From NCBI RefSeq assembly GCF_007556595.1, contig NZ_VJNB01000006.1, positions 1 to 64,000 of the forward strand: a DNA stretch of 64,000 bases, given 5' to 3'. Of the stretch, positions 40,949 through 50,470 are shown piece by piece. This DNA is from Tepidimonas alkaliphilus. GTDB lineage: Bacteria > Pseudomonadota > Gammaproteobacteria > Burkholderiales > Burkholderiaceae_C. Within the stretch, counting starts at the first letter, position 1, and each line of letters opens with the position of its first letter. The notes below the pieces were generated by a model, which was not told the origin of the DNA, did no database searches, and saw only the letters and a list, made by a program, of their open reading frames with translations. Made by a program: the position numbers and the translations under genes.

Positions 40949-42616
40949 TTACGCTGCGCGCCGACGCCTGGATCGCGCCGCTTGAACTTCTTGCTCATTG
41001 GCGGCAACCACGGCTTTGGCTTCAAGGGCTTCGGTGGAGCGCGGGCTGGCCCTGGCCGCCGTGCCGCGCCACACCGCCACGGCATCGCCTAAAACTTTGG
41101 CCTGCCGGTGCAGGCTGCGCGCCGCCGCGGTCATCTGTTCCACCAAGGCGGCGTTGCTTTGGGTGTTGCGATCCAGTTGCGCCACCGCCTCGCCGACCTG
41201 CGCCACGCCGCTGGCCTGCTCGGCGCTGGCAGCGGAAATCTCATTGACAAGCTGCGTGACCTGGCGCACCTGCGCGACGATGGCGTCCATGCGCGCGCCG
41301 GCCTGCGCCACCAGCTCGGCGCCGCCGCGCACCTCGGCCACGCTGCCCTGGATCAACGCCTTGATCTCCTTGGCCGCCTCGGCGCTTCTCTGCGCAAGCT
41401 GACGCACTTCGCCAGCCACCACCGCAAAGCCCCGGCCCGCCTCGCCGGCGCGCGCCGCCTCCACCGCGGCGTTGAGCGCCAGAATGTTGGTCTGGAAGGC
41501 GATGCTGTCGATGACGGCGACGATCTGCTCGATGCGCTGGGAGCTGGCGGTGATGCGCTCCATCGTGCGCACCACGTCCTGCACCACCTGGCCGCCGGCG
41601 GCGGCGGTCTGGCTGGCGCTGGTGGCGAGTTGACTCGCCTGCTGCGCGCTGTCGGCGTTGTGCTTGACGGTGGCGGTGAGCTGTTCCATCGAAGCGGCGG
41701 TCTGCTCCAGACTCGCGGCGTTGCTTTCGGTGCGCGCCGACAGGTCTTCGTTGCCCTGCGCGATCTGCTCGGCCACGGCGCTGATGCCGCCGACCTGCTG
41801 CACCACGTCGTCCACCAACGCGCGCAGGTTCAGCCCAGCCTGGTTGATGGCGCGCAGCACCATGCCAATGTCGTCCACCCGGTTGAGGTTGAGGTTATCG
41901 CCCGGCGAGCCGCTGGCCACCGCCTGCGCCTGGCGCCGGATCGCGCGCAGCGGTGCCACGATCTGCCGCGTCAGGAACACGTCCGCCAGCAGCGCCGCCA
42001 GCAGCGCCATGGCGGCCACCACACCCTCGGCCCGCCACGATCCTGAAAGCGCTGCCATGCCCGCCCCCACCAGCACCGGCAGCATCGCCGTACCCCACAC
42101 CGCCAGGCGGATGCGCGCGGCGGTGGACAGCCGCTGCGGCAGGCTGCGCCAGGCCTGCCACCCCGTGCGCACGATCAACCCCTTATGGAAGGCCAGCCCC
42201 TGCGCACGGCCCTCGCGGAAGCGCCGGTACAGCGCGTCAGCCGCCTCGATCTCGGCGCGCGTCGGCGCCGTGCGCACCGAGAGGTAGCCAACCACCCGCC
42301 CATCGCGCACCATCGGCGTGGCGTTGGCGCGCACCCAGTAGTGGTCGCCATCCTTGCGCCGGTTTTTCACCAGCGCGGTCCACGACTCGCCCCCCTTGAT
42401 CGTGGCCCACATGTCGGCAAAGGCCTCGGGCGGCATGTCCGGATGGCGCACGAGGTTGTGCGGCTGGCCGGTCAGCTCAGCGGCGTCGAAGCCACTGATG
42501 GCCACAAAAGCCGAATTGGCATAAATGATACGCCCTTGAGGGTCCGTGGTGGACAGCAAGGTGTGACGACCATCGAACGGATATTCGCGCTGGGTGACGG
42601 GCAAATTGACGCGCAT
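40949..42616 (-). CDS. Aer-like PAS chemoreceptor (methyl-accepting protein)
   Basis: Receptor of 555 residues. An N-terminal PAS domain (about 15-130) includes [24 protein letters not shown] and the redox-type [21 protein letters not shown]. Hydrophobic segments around 165-215 anchor it. A HAMP-like linker and an MCP signalling domain follow, with the hairpin tip region [24 protein letters not shown]. This is the layout of the aerotaxis receptor Aer. It should feed the CheA pathway. No che genes are in the window. Confidence 0.93.
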   Translation of the reverse strand: MRVNLPVTQREYPFDGRHTLLSTTDPQGRIIYANSAFVAISGFDAAELTGQPHNLVRHPDMPPEAFADMWATIKGGESWTALVKNRRKDGDHYWVRANATPMVRDGRVVGYLSVRTAPTRAEIEAADALYRRFREGRAQGLAFHKGLIVRTGWQAWRSLPQRLSTAARIRLAVWGTAMLPVLVGAGMAALSGSWRAEGVVAAMALLAALLADVFLTRQIVAPLRAIRRQAQAVASGSPGDNLNLNRVDDIGMVLRAINQAGLNLRALVDDVVQQVGGISAVAEQIAQGNEDLSARTESNAASLEQTAASMEQLTATVKHNADSAQQASQLATSASQTAAAGGQVVQDVVRTMERITASSQRIEQIVAVIDSIAFQTNILALNAAVEAARAGEAGRGFAVVAGEVRQLAQRSAEAAKEIKALIQGSVAEVRGGAELVAQAGARMDAIVAQVRQVTQLVNEISAASAEQASGVAQVGEAVAQLDRNTQSNAALVEQMTAAARSLHRQAKVLGDAVAVWRGTAARASPRSTEALEAKAVVAANEQEVQAARSRRRRAA

Positions 42617-42759
42617 TGGCAGCTCCCTCCGCGGGCGCGCAAGCGCCCTGAAGCGATCTACCTAGGCTGACGGTCGGCACGGTTGCCGTCAAGGCCTCGT
42701 GGGCAAAAACCGACGCCGCGGACACCTGAAATGACAAAAATCACGCATCCTGCGTTGGA

Positions 42760-43434
42760 TCAGCCCGGCGACCTTGACATCAGCGACGCCCCCAGCCAGA
42801 CCACGCGACCTCGGCCCGTGCGCCGCAGTCGGCCTTCTTGCTCCAACCGCGCCAACATCCGCGATGTGGTTTCCGGCGCGCAACCGCACAGCTGGGCCCA
42901 ATCGTCGCGCGGCGGCAGCGTCACCTCGCGCGTGCCCAGCTCCCGCTGCAACAATTGCACGGCAGCGGCCACGCGCGAAAGGGCATCGGGCAAGCGCGCC
43001 ACCGCCGCCCAATCGGCCAGGGTTTCGGTCACGCGCAGCTGCTGCAACGCCAGCCAGCGCGCTGCGGGAGCCGAGCGCTGCAGCAAGGTGCGCAGAGGCG
43101 CCAGCGGCACCTCACAGACGCGCGAGGGCACCATGGCCACGGCATGGGCCCCGGGACGCTGCGCGAGCAAGGCGCGCAAGCTCAGCACGTATCCAGCGCC
43201 CAGCACCGCCACCGTGCGCGGTCCGCCCACCCCAGGATTGCGCCGCAGCATCAGCGCGCCAACTTTGAGCGTGGCCAGCTGCTGCGCCACCTGCCCTTGC
43301 ACCATCACGGCGTCCCCGCTGGTCAGACGCCGTTCGCGCACCAGCGCTTGCGTCAGCCTCAGATCGTCCAAAAGCGGCTGCAGCGCGCACGCGGCGCGCA
43401 TCACACACAACGCACAGCCGGCAGCGGGCGACAT
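42760..43434 (-). CDS. FNR-type oxygen-sensing transcription regulator
   Basis: Crp/Fnr-family regulator of 224 residues. The N-terminus has Cys7, Cys10 and Cys16 with the FNR spacing CX2CX5C. A fourth Cys107 lies 91 residues later, close to the 93-residue spacing in E. coli FNR, so a [4Fe-4S] cluster is likely. The helix-turn-helix includes PETTSRMLARLEQEG, with the FNR-type ExxSR recognition residues that read TTGAT half-sites. It sits next to the Aer-like receptor and c-di-GMP protein, suggesting a shared oxygen-response role. Confidence 0.85.
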   Translation of the reverse strand: MSPAAGCALCVMRAACALQPLLDDLRLTQALVRERRLTSGDAVMVQGQVAQQLATLKVGALMLRRNPGVGGPRTVAVLGAGYVLSLRALLAQRPGAHAVAMVPSRVCEVPLAPLRTLLQRSAPAARWLALQQLRVTETLADWAAVARLPDALSRVAAAVQLLQRELGTREVTLPPRDDWAQLCGCAPETTSRMLARLEQEGRLRRTGRGRVVWLGASLMSRSPG

Positions 43435-43470
43435 GGTTTTCCCTCGGCCCCGCCGATCTGGCGCCCCCCT

Positions 43471-44358
43471 TCAGTAGAGCGAAGGCGCGCCAGGCGGCCG
43501 GGTTTTAAAACGCCGATGCAACCAATGATACTGACTTGGATCCGCCATGATCCAGCGTTGCAGCTCCTCGTTCATGCGCGCGGCGTCGGCGCGATCATCA
43601 CCAATGGGGAAACCTTGCAGCGGGGGCAACACGCGCACGGTGTAGCCGCGCGCATCGAGACGGGCGATCACCGGCACCACCGGCGCCGACCCCAGCGCCG
43701 CCAAGCGCCCCAGCGACGTCACGGTGGCCGCCGGCACGCCAAAGAACGGCACGAAGACCGCCGCCTCCGCGCCCAAATCCATATCCGGCAACAAATAGAC
43801 GGCGTAGCCTTGCCGCAGCGCCCGCACCAAGCCGCGCATGCCGGTGTGGCGCGACACCGTCATCGGCGCGCCAAAGCGCTGCCTGCCGGCGCGCACCCAG
43901 GCGTCCAGGCGCGCTTGGGTCTGCGGCGCATACATCCCGGCCCAGCGACGTTGGATGGCCTGCGTCAGCCGCGTCCAGGCGGCGTCCAGCCCCATGAAGT
44001 GCGGCGCAAAGACCAGCACCGGGCCGGGCTGGCGCAACGCATCGAGCGCGCCGTCCAGCCGCACGCGCTGCGCCACCACCGCAGCCGGGGCATGCCACAA
44101 CCACAACCGGTCCAGCACCGCTTGGCCAAAATGCACGAACGTGCGCCACGTCCACACGCCGCGCCGCCACCAGGGCTGCGCCGGAAAGCACAGCGCCAAA
44201 TTGCGCCACACCACGCGCCGCCGCGCCCCGCCGCCCGCCCACAGCGCCGCCCCGAGCAACCAGCCCGCGCCGCGCAGCACCGGCAGCGGCAGACGCGCCA
44301 ACGCGCGCAGCCACCAAGGGCTGGGCCAAGGCGTGGGGGGGCTGGGCGAAGCGGACAT
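43471..44358 (-). CDS. Lipid A biosynthesis acyltransferase, LpxL/HtrB family
   Basis: Inner-membrane enzyme that adds a secondary acyl chain to lipid A. It has 295 residues. An N-terminal membrane anchor (about 22-42) precedes the acyltransferase HX4D motif at His120-Asp125 (APHFMGLDAAW). FVPFFGVPAATVTSL and QYHWLHRRFKTRP are other family blocks. Which acyl chain and position cannot be told. It lies 36 bases from the FNR-type gene and in the same direction, perhaps cotranscribed. Confidence 0.9.
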   Translation of the reverse strand: MSASPSPPTPWPSPWWLRALARLPLPVLRGAGWLLGAALWAGGGARRRVVWRNLALCFPAQPWWRRGVWTWRTFVHFGQAVLDRLWLWHAPAAVVAQRVRLDGALDALRQPGPVLVFAPHFMGLDAAWTRLTQAIQRRWAGMYAPQTQARLDAWVRAGRQRFGAPMTVSRHTGMRGLVRALRQGYAVYLLPDMDLGAEAAVFVPFFGVPAATVTSLGRLAALGSAPVVPVIARLDARGYTVRVLPPLQGFPIGDDRADAARMNEELQRWIMADPSQYHWLHRRFKTRPPGAPSLY

Positions 44359-44448
44359 GGCAGGCCAGCAATGATACCGGCGCGCCCCGTCGCAACGCGC
44401 AGCGCCTCAAGCGCCCGGCGCCTTCAGCCCAATGGCCTCTGACCCACC

Positions 44449-45936
44449 TTAAAAAGGATCATCCAGCCGGATCCAGGTGGTCTTCAGCTCGGTGTACTTG
44501 TCCAGCGCGTGCAGCGACTTGTCGCGCCCGATGCCGCTCTGGCGAAAGCCTCCGAACGGCACCGTGATGTCGTCCTCGTCGTACTGGTTGACGTGCACGG
44601 TGCCGGCGCGCAGCGCGCGCGCCACCGCGTGCGCCTTGTTGAGGTCGCGCGTCCACACCGCCGCCTGCAGGCCGTAGATGCTGTCGTTGGCCTGGCGGAT
44701 CGCGTCCTGCGGGTCGGTAAAGGAGATCACCGACAGCACCGGGCCGAAGATCTCCTCGCGCGCGATCGTCATGCCGTTGTGCACGCCGTCGAAGATGGTC
44801 GGCTGCACGTAGCAGCCGCCCGGCACCGGCTCTACCGCCTGCCCACCGGCCAGCAGCCGCGCGCCCTCGGCCTGCCCAAGCTCGATGTAGCGCATCACGG
44901 TGCCGAGCTGCTGGCGATCCACGATCGCGCCCATCACCGTGGCCGGGTCGCGCGGGTCGGCCGGCTGGTAGCGCGGTACCAGCTGGAGCGCCCGCTCCAA
45001 AAATGCTTCTTTGATGGAGGCCTCGACGAACAGCCGCGACGGCGCGTTGCAGCTTTCGCCCTGGTTGAAGAACACGCTGCCCACCGCCGCCTGCACCGCG
45101 CGGTCCAGGTCCGGGCAGTCGGCAAACACGAGGTTGGGCGACTTGCCGCCAAGCTCGGTCCAGGCGCGCTTGAGGTTGCTCTGGCCGGCCATGACGTGGA
45201 TCTGCTTGCCCACGCGCGTGCTGCCGGTAAACGCGATCGCATCCACGTCCATGTGCAGCGCCAGGGCGCTGCCCGCCTCCGGCCCGAAGCCCGGCACGAC
45301 GTTGAACACCCCCGGCGGCAGGCCGGCTTCCAGCGCCAGCTCCGCCAGCCGCAGCGCGGAAAACGGCGATTTTTCGCTGGGCTTGAGCACCACGCTGTTG
45401 CCGACCGCCAGCGCCGGGCCGACCTTCCACGCCGCCATCAGCATCGGGTAGTTCCACGGCACGATGACGCCCACCACCCCGACCGGCTCGCGCGTCACCA
45501 GCGCCAGCGCGGTGCGCGGGGTGGGCGCGATCTCGTCGTACACCTTGTCGATCGCCTCGCCGTACCAGCGGATGCAGTTCGCGGCGCTGTGCACGTCCAC
45601 GCTGCGCGCGTAGCGCACCGGCTTGCCCATGTCCAGCGTCTCCATGCGCGCCAGCTCGTCGGCATGCGCCAGGATCAGCTCAGCCCAGCGCACCAGCACG
45701 CGCTTGCGCGCCGCCGGCGCCTGGCGCGCCCAGCGCCCGTCCTCGAACGCGGCGCGCGCCGCCGCCACCGCCGCGTCGATGTCGGCGCCGCCGCCGCGCG
45801 CCACGTCCGCCAGCAGGCGGCCGTCCACCGGCGAGTGCTTGGCGTAAGTCTGGCCGTCGCGCGCCCACACGCGCTGGCCGTCGATCAGGGCACGGCCGTC
45901 GAAGGCCGGCAGGGTCTCGGAAGGGGTCGTCGTCAT
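44449..45936 (-). CDS. NAD-dependent aldehyde dehydrogenase, PuuC-like
   Basis: Aldehyde dehydrogenase of 495 residues. The cofactor region VVGVIVPWNYPMLMAAWKVGPAL, the catalytic Glu in WTELGGKSPN and the catalytic Cys in NQGESCNAPSRLFV are present. Overall it resembles PuuC (gamma-glutamyl-gamma-aminobutyraldehyde dehydrogenase), which would complete the putrescine route encoded at 54-61 kb. The nearest of those genes is about 3 kb away, so the substrate is inferred. The ATG has a GAGGAGAC ribosome binding site. The 206 bases between it and hepT show no gene. Confidence 0.8.
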   Translation of the reverse strand: MTTTPSETLPAFDGRALIDGQRVWARDGQTYAKHSPVDGRLLADVARGGGADIDAAVAAARAAFEDGRWARQAPAARKRVLVRWAELILAHADELARMETLDMGKPVRYARSVDVHSAANCIRWYGEAIDKVYDEIAPTPRTALALVTREPVGVVGVIVPWNYPMLMAAWKVGPALAVGNSVVLKPSEKSPFSALRLAELALEAGLPPGVFNVVPGFGPEAGSALALHMDVDAIAFTGSTRVGKQIHVMAGQSNLKRAWTELGGKSPNLVFADCPDLDRAVQAAVGSVFFNQGESCNAPSRLFVEASIKEAFLERALQLVPRYQPADPRDPATVMGAIVDRQQLGTVMRYIELGQAEGARLLAGGQAVEPVPGGCYVQPTIFDGVHNGMTIAREEIFGPVLSVISFTDPQDAIRQANDSIYGLQAAVWTRDLNKAHAVARALRAGTVHVNQYDEDDITVPFGGFRQSGIGRDKSLHALDKYTELKTTWIRLDDPF

Positions 45937-46142
45937 CCGGGTCTCCTCGCTCGGGCGACTGCGGCGCGGCCCCTGCCGCGCGGCGCACCGCCATCGCCGC
46001 CATCGTAGCCGCCCCGCGCCGCGCCGGCCCCGGCCACTGGCTTTCACGGCCGGGGGACCGCTTGGGTTGGCGTGGGCAATCCCCGTCGCGCCGAAGGGAG
46101 CGGGCCGGCCGGATGGGTCCGGCGGGCGCCACCGCATCGCGC

Positions 46143-46538
46143 TCAGCGAGAGCCGCCTTCGGCGCCCTCACCCGCCTGATCCAGCCCGGCGGCCAGCCCC
46201 TGTACACGGCGCCGCAGGTCCGGCAGGTCCCGCTGGACGGTACGCCAGACGATCGCCAGATCGACGCAGAAGTAACCGTGCGCGATCGCGTTGCGCATCT
46301 GGTACGCCGCTGCAAGCGGCAGCTCCGGATGGGCGGCGGCCACCTCCGGGTGGTGCCGCAGGATGCCGTGGCTGGCCTCGCCGATGATCTCCAGATTGCG
46401 GATCACCGCATCCTGCACCAGCGCCTCGCGCAGAAAACCGGCCTCATCCAGACCGGCGGTATAGCGGTCGATGCGCTCGATGGCCTCGAGGATGTGGGCC
46501 AGATACTCCGCCAGCCGCGGCCGGGCACGGGGCGTCAT
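46143..46538 (-). CDS. HepT-like HEPN-domain toxin
   Basis: HEPN RNase toxin of 131 residues. The active-site motif RX4HXY is R82-NAIA-H87-G-Y89. A helical bundle precedes it (YLAHILEAIERIDRYTAGLD). In characterised pairs the partner adds AMP to the motif tyrosine to neutralise the toxin. It overlaps the mntA gene by four bases (ATGA). Confidence 0.88.
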   Translation of the reverse strand: MTPRARPRLAEYLAHILEAIERIDRYTAGLDEAGFLREALVQDAVIRNLEIIGEASHGILRHHPEVAAAHPELPLAAAYQMRNAIAHGYFCVDLAIVWRTVQRDLPDLRRRVQGLAAGLDQAGEGAEGGSR

Positions 46539-46825
46539 ACCGGCTCGGCCTCGGCCAGCACGGCGATCCGGAAGCCAGAGGGAAGCGCGCCCGGCGTCAG
46601 CACGTCGACCGGCACGCCGAGCAGCTGGCCGAGCTCGTGCCGGATCGCCCCGAGATCCAACAAGGTCATCTGCGGCGTCGGGTCGACCAGCAAGTCGAGA
46701 TCGCTGCCGTCGGCGTCCTCCCCCCGCAGCACGGAGCCGAACACGCGCGCGTTGCGGGCGTGGTGGGCCTCGACGATGCGGCGGATCGCGGCGCGGTGGG
46801 CTGCGAGGGCTTCGGAGGGTTTCAC
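46535..46825 (-). CDS. MntA-like minimal nucleotidyltransferase antitoxin
   Basis: A 96-residue MNT-fold protein. The nucleotidyltransferase motif GSVLRGEDADGSDLDLLVD (Gly30-Ser31, Asp42, Asp44) is complete. It should AMPylate and inhibit the downstream HepT. The GTG at 46825 is chosen because the family starts just before the helix leading to the motif and GGAG lies about 12 bases upstream. Confidence 0.85.
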   Translation of the reverse strand: MKPSEALAAHRAAIRRIVEAHHARNARVFGSVLRGEDADGSDLDLLVDPTPQMTLLDLGAIRHELGQLLGVPVDVLTPGALPSGFRIAVLAEAEPV

Positions 46826-46923
46826 GTCCTGAGTTCTCCGATCTGAACGGAGTCGGCTTCGGCGGGACACCAACGATATTACAGAAACCCAACGCGCGGG
46901 AGGCGTCCGCCACCACCCACCCA

Positions 46924-48603
46924 TCAGGTGCCACAGAAGGTGACGTAGCGCCGCGCCCAGTCGCGCGGGGCCGGCTCGGCGTGGCGGGGGTCGGCCGGCT
47001 CGTCGAACGGGCGCTGCAGCGCGGCGTGCAGCGCGCGCCACGGCGCCAGGCTGCCCTGCAGCGCGGCGGCCAGCGCCTCCTCCACCCGCAGGTTGCGCGC
47101 GATCACCGCCGGGTTGGCGCGGCGCAGCGCGGCGGCGACCTCCCGCGCCGGAATGCCGCCGCGCGCCAGCCGCGCGACCCAGCGCACGAGCCACCCGTCC
47201 AGCGCCGCCGGCTCGCGCAGCAGGGGGGAAAGCGCCGCACGGGCCGCGGCCAGCCGCGCCGTCTCGCCGTCGTCCACGGCGGCGGCCACCTCCGCCAGCC
47301 GCCGGTGCACGAGCGTCCAGTCCGCCTCCTGCGCCTGCAGCCGCGCCAGCCAGTCGGCGATCAGCGCGTCGTCGTCGGCCGCCCAAGCGTCATCCAGCCC
47401 CTGGTCGTCCTGCCACGCCCAGGGGCCGGCGGCGGGCGCCGCCCCGGGCGGCGTCAGGCCAAGCTTGGCGCGCATCGCCGCGCGCCACGCGCGCCGCCAC
47501 GCCGGCGTGAAGCCGCGCACCGCCTCGGTGGCCAGCGCCACCGCCTGTTCCTCGTCCGTGTGCAGCAGCGGCAGCACCGTCTCGGCCAGCCGCGCCAGGT
47601 TCCACGCCGCGATGCGCGGCTGGTTGCCCCAGGCGTAGCGCCCGCCGTGGTCGATCGAGCTGTGCACGGTGGCGGGGTCGAACGCCTCCATGAACGCGCA
47701 CGGGCCGTAGTCGATCGTCTCGCCGCCGATGGCCATGTTGTCGGTGTTCATGACGCCGTGGATGAAGCCGACCGCCATCCATTGCGCCACCAGGCGCGCC
47801 TGCCGCGCCACCACCGCGCGCAGCCAGTCCAGCGCCACCTCCGCCGGCACCTCCGGAACGCCACCCTCCGGCACCGGCGGCAGCGCGGCGGCCAGATCCG
47901 GGTCGTGGCGGCGCAGCGCAAAGGCCAGCAGCCGGCGCAGCAGCACCGCATCGCCCTGCGCCGCCACCCACTGGAAGGTGCCGACGCGCAGGTGGCTGGC
48001 GGCCACGCGCACCAGCAGCGCGCCGGGCAGCGGCTCGCCGTCGCGCCAGACCGTCTGGCCGGTGGCCAGCACCGCCAGCGCGCGCGTGGTCGGGATGCCC
48101 AGCGCATGCATCGCGGCGCTGACCAGCGCCTCGCGCAGCATCGGCGCCAGCGCCGCCAGCCCGTCGCCGCCGCGCGAAAGCGGCGTCGGGCCGCTGCCCT
48201 TGAGCGCCACGTCCACGCGGCGCGGCCCGGCGGGGGTGGCCAACTCGGCTTCGCCGAGCAGCAGCGCGCGCCCGTCGCCGAGCCGCGGCACCCAGCCGCC
48301 GAACTGGTGCCCGGCGTAGATCTGCGCCACCGGACGCGCCCCCGGCGGCAGCGCCTGCCCGGTGAGGAACGCGACGCCCTGCGGGCCGCGCAGCCACGCC
48401 GGGGACCAGCCCAGTGCCTGCGCCAGCGGCTCCTCCAGCGTCAGCAGCGCGGGGGCCGGCCAGCGCCGCGCCGACCAAGGGATGGCCAGCTCCGGCAACG
48501 CGGTGGCAAAATCCGCGCGCAACCGGGGGCTGGTGTGCTGGCCCGATGCGGGGACTGCATCGACCGCGTCTCCCAGCGCCGACAGCGAAGACTGCTCGCT
48601 CAT
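46924..48603 (-). CDS. selO: Protein adenylyltransferase SelO (YdiU)
   Basis: Pseudokinase-fold protein that AMPylates other proteins, linked to redox stress. It has 559 residues. Conserved blocks include YAGHQFGGWVPRLGDGRALLLGE and GSGPTPLSRGGDG. MNTDNMAIGGETIDYGPCAFM carries the catalytic Asn/Asp, followed by GRYAWGNQPRIAAWNLARLAE. It ends in FCGT, with Cys where eukaryotic and some other relatives carry selenocysteine. It lies 49 bases upstream of nothing related; the pot genes follow on the left-hand side of potI in the same direction. Confidence 0.94.
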   Translation of the reverse strand: MSEQSSLSALGDAVDAVPASGQHTSPRLRADFATALPELAIPWSARRWPAPALLTLEEPLAQALGWSPAWLRGPQGVAFLTGQALPPGARPVAQIYAGHQFGGWVPRLGDGRALLLGEAELATPAGPRRVDVALKGSGPTPLSRGGDGLAALAPMLREALVSAAMHALGIPTTRALAVLATGQTVWRDGEPLPGALLVRVAASHLRVGTFQWVAAQGDAVLLRRLLAFALRRHDPDLAAALPPVPEGGVPEVPAEVALDWLRAVVARQARLVAQWMAVGFIHGVMNTDNMAIGGETIDYGPCAFMEAFDPATVHSSIDHGGRYAWGNQPRIAAWNLARLAETVLPLLHTDEEQAVALATEAVRGFTPAWRRAWRAAMRAKLGLTPPGAAPAAGPWAWQDDQGLDDAWAADDDALIADWLARLQAQEADWTLVHRRLAEVAAAVDDGETARLAAARAALSPLLREPAALDGWLVRWVARLARGGIPAREVAAALRRANPAVIARNLRVEEALAAALQGSLAPWRALHAALQRPFDEPADPRHAEPAPRDWARRYVTFCGT

Positions 48604-48652
48604 GGCGCGCCAGCGTAGCGGGGTGCGCGCCGCCGTGACGCCGGTTGCGGCT

Positions 48653-49489
48653 TTACCCCTGCAGCGCGGCGGCCATTTCGCGCTCGCGCCGGCGCGTGGC
48701 GCGCGCCACCCACACCGCGTAGCTGACGATGACGGTGGTGACGACGACGATCAGGATCGTGGCGGCGGCGTAGATGGTGGGGTTGATGCCGCGGCGCGCA
48801 TAGCCGAAGATCACCTGCGGCAGCGTGTTGACGCCGGGGCCGGAAAGAAATTCGGAGATCACCACGTCGTCGAACGACAGCGTGAACGACAGCAGGAAGG
48901 CCGCCAGCACCGCCTGCGCGATATTCGGCAACGTGACGAGAAAGAACACCTGGTGCGGCCGCGCGCCCAGGTCCATCGCCGCCTCCTCGATGCGGCGATC
49001 CATTTCGCGCAGACGCGACTGGACCACCACCATCGCGTAGGCCATGCCCATCAGCGTGTGGCCGAGGATGATGGTCAGCATGCCGCGTTGCGGCCAGCCG
49101 AAGACGTTCTGCGCCCCCACCATCAGCAGCAGCAGCGAAAGTCCAATGATGACCTCCGGCATCACCAGCGGCGCGTTGACCATGCCGGAAAACAGCGTGC
49201 GCCCCCAGAAGCGCTGGTAGCGCACCAGCACAAAGGCCGCAAACGTGCCCAGCACCGCCGACAGCACGCCGGTGGTCAGCGCCACCTTCAGCGAGACGAA
49301 GAAGCCGTTGACGATCTTGCTGTCGTCCAGCAGCGCCTCGTACCAGCGCAGCGAAAAGCCGGTGAACACCGCGTCCTGCCGCGTGCTGTTGAACGAAAAC
49401 ACGATCATGAACACGAGCGGCGCATACAAAAACGCGAACACCAGCAGCAGCCAGCCCTTGCCGAAATGGCGCGCGAAGAGGTTGCCCAT
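48653..49489 (-). CDS. potI: Putrescine ABC transporter permease PotI
   Basis: Inner-membrane permease subunit of 278 residues with about six membrane segments. It includes the loop EEAAMDLGARPHQVFFLVTLPNI, the ABC permease EAA motif, and FTLSFDDVVISEFLSGPGVNTLP, typical of PotC/PotI. The ATG at 49489 is used because the membrane protein begins at MGNLFARHFG. It ends the potFGHI run 17 bases after potH. Confidence 0.93.
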   Translation of the reverse strand: MGNLFARHFGKGWLLLVFAFLYAPLVFMIVFSFNSTRQDAVFTGFSLRWYEALLDDSKIVNGFFVSLKVALTTGVLSAVLGTFAAFVLVRYQRFWGRTLFSGMVNAPLVMPEVIIGLSLLLLMVGAQNVFGWPQRGMLTIILGHTLMGMAYAMVVVQSRLREMDRRIEEAAMDLGARPHQVFFLVTLPNIAQAVLAAFLLSFTLSFDDVVISEFLSGPGVNTLPQVIFGYARRGINPTIYAAATILIVVVTTVIVSYAVWVARATRRREREMAAALQG

Positions 49490-49505
49490 GCCCCAAGCCC
49501 CCGGT

Positions 49506-50444
49506 TCAGTGCTGCGCGGCGGCGGCGCGCTCGCCGCTGTAGCGGTAGTAGATCGCCAGCGGCACCACAATCAGCGCGATCATCACCACCGCCAAGGCCG
49601 CGGCGCGCGGCCAGTTGTTGGCGGTGAACATCTCGTCCCAGACGACGCGGCCGATCATGAGGTTTTCCGGGCCGCCCAGCAGCGACGGGATGACGAACTC
49701 GCCCACCGACGGGATGAACACCAGCATGAAGCCGGCGATGATGCCGGCCTTGGACAGCGGCACCGTCACCAGCCAAAACGCCTTCCACGGCGTGGCGCCG
49801 AGGTCGTAGGCGGCCTCCAGCAGCCGCCAGTCGAGCTTGACCAAGGTGGCGTAGAGCGGCAGCACCATAAACGGCAGATAGACGTAGGTCATGCCCACCA
49901 GCATCGACACGTTGGTGTAGAGCAGGTGCAGCGGCTCGTCGATCAGGCCGATGGCCATCAAAAACCGATTGAGAATGCCTGCATCGGCCAAAATACCTTT
50001 CCATGCATAGACGCGCAGCAAAAACGAGGTCCAAAACGGCAACATCACCATCAGCAGCAGCGCCGGACGCACCGAGGCCGGGCTGCGCGCGATGAAGTAG
50101 GCGAACGGGTAGCCGATCAGCAGGCACAGCGTGGCGGTGATGCCGGCATAGACCACCGAGCGCACGTAGGCTTCGACGTAGAGCGTGCGAAACAGCGGGC
50201 CGTCCCATTCGGCCTTGAAAATCGTCCAGTAGTTTTCGTATTTGAGGCGCAGCACGCCGGCGGCTTCGTCCCACAGCGGGCGAAACGGATCGATGCCGTC
50301 GCCCATATCAACGAAGCTGATGTAGAGCAGAATCAAAAACGGCAGCAGAAAAAACACCGTAAGCCACGCAAACGGCACGGCAATCACAAAGCGCCGGCCT
50401 GGCATCGGCAGCGTCAAGGCGGAGGAAGCATTCGACTCGGCCAT
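49506..50444 (-). CDS. potH: Putrescine ABC transporter permease PotH
   Basis: Inner-membrane permease of 312 residues. It has about six membrane segments. The EAA loop is LEAAYDLGATPWKAFWLVTVPLSKAG and the conserved GGPENLMIGRVVWDEMF of PotB/PotH is present. The ATG at 50444 has a GGAGCG ribosome binding site. It lies between potG and potI. Confidence 0.93.
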   Translation of the reverse strand: MAESNASSALTLPMPGRRFVIAVPFAWLTVFFLLPFLILLYISFVDMGDGIDPFRPLWDEAAGVLRLKYENYWTIFKAEWDGPLFRTLYVEAYVRSVVYAGITATLCLLIGYPFAYFIARSPASVRPALLLMVMLPFWTSFLLRVYAWKGILADAGILNRFLMAIGLIDEPLHLLYTNVSMLVGMTYVYLPFMVLPLYATLVKLDWRLLEAAYDLGATPWKAFWLVTVPLSKAGIIAGFMLVFIPSVGEFVIPSLLGGPENLMIGRVVWDEMFTANNWPRAAALAVVMIALIVVPLAIYYRYSGERAAAAQH

Positions 50445-50470
50445 GGCGGCACGCTCCTGGATTGCACAGC

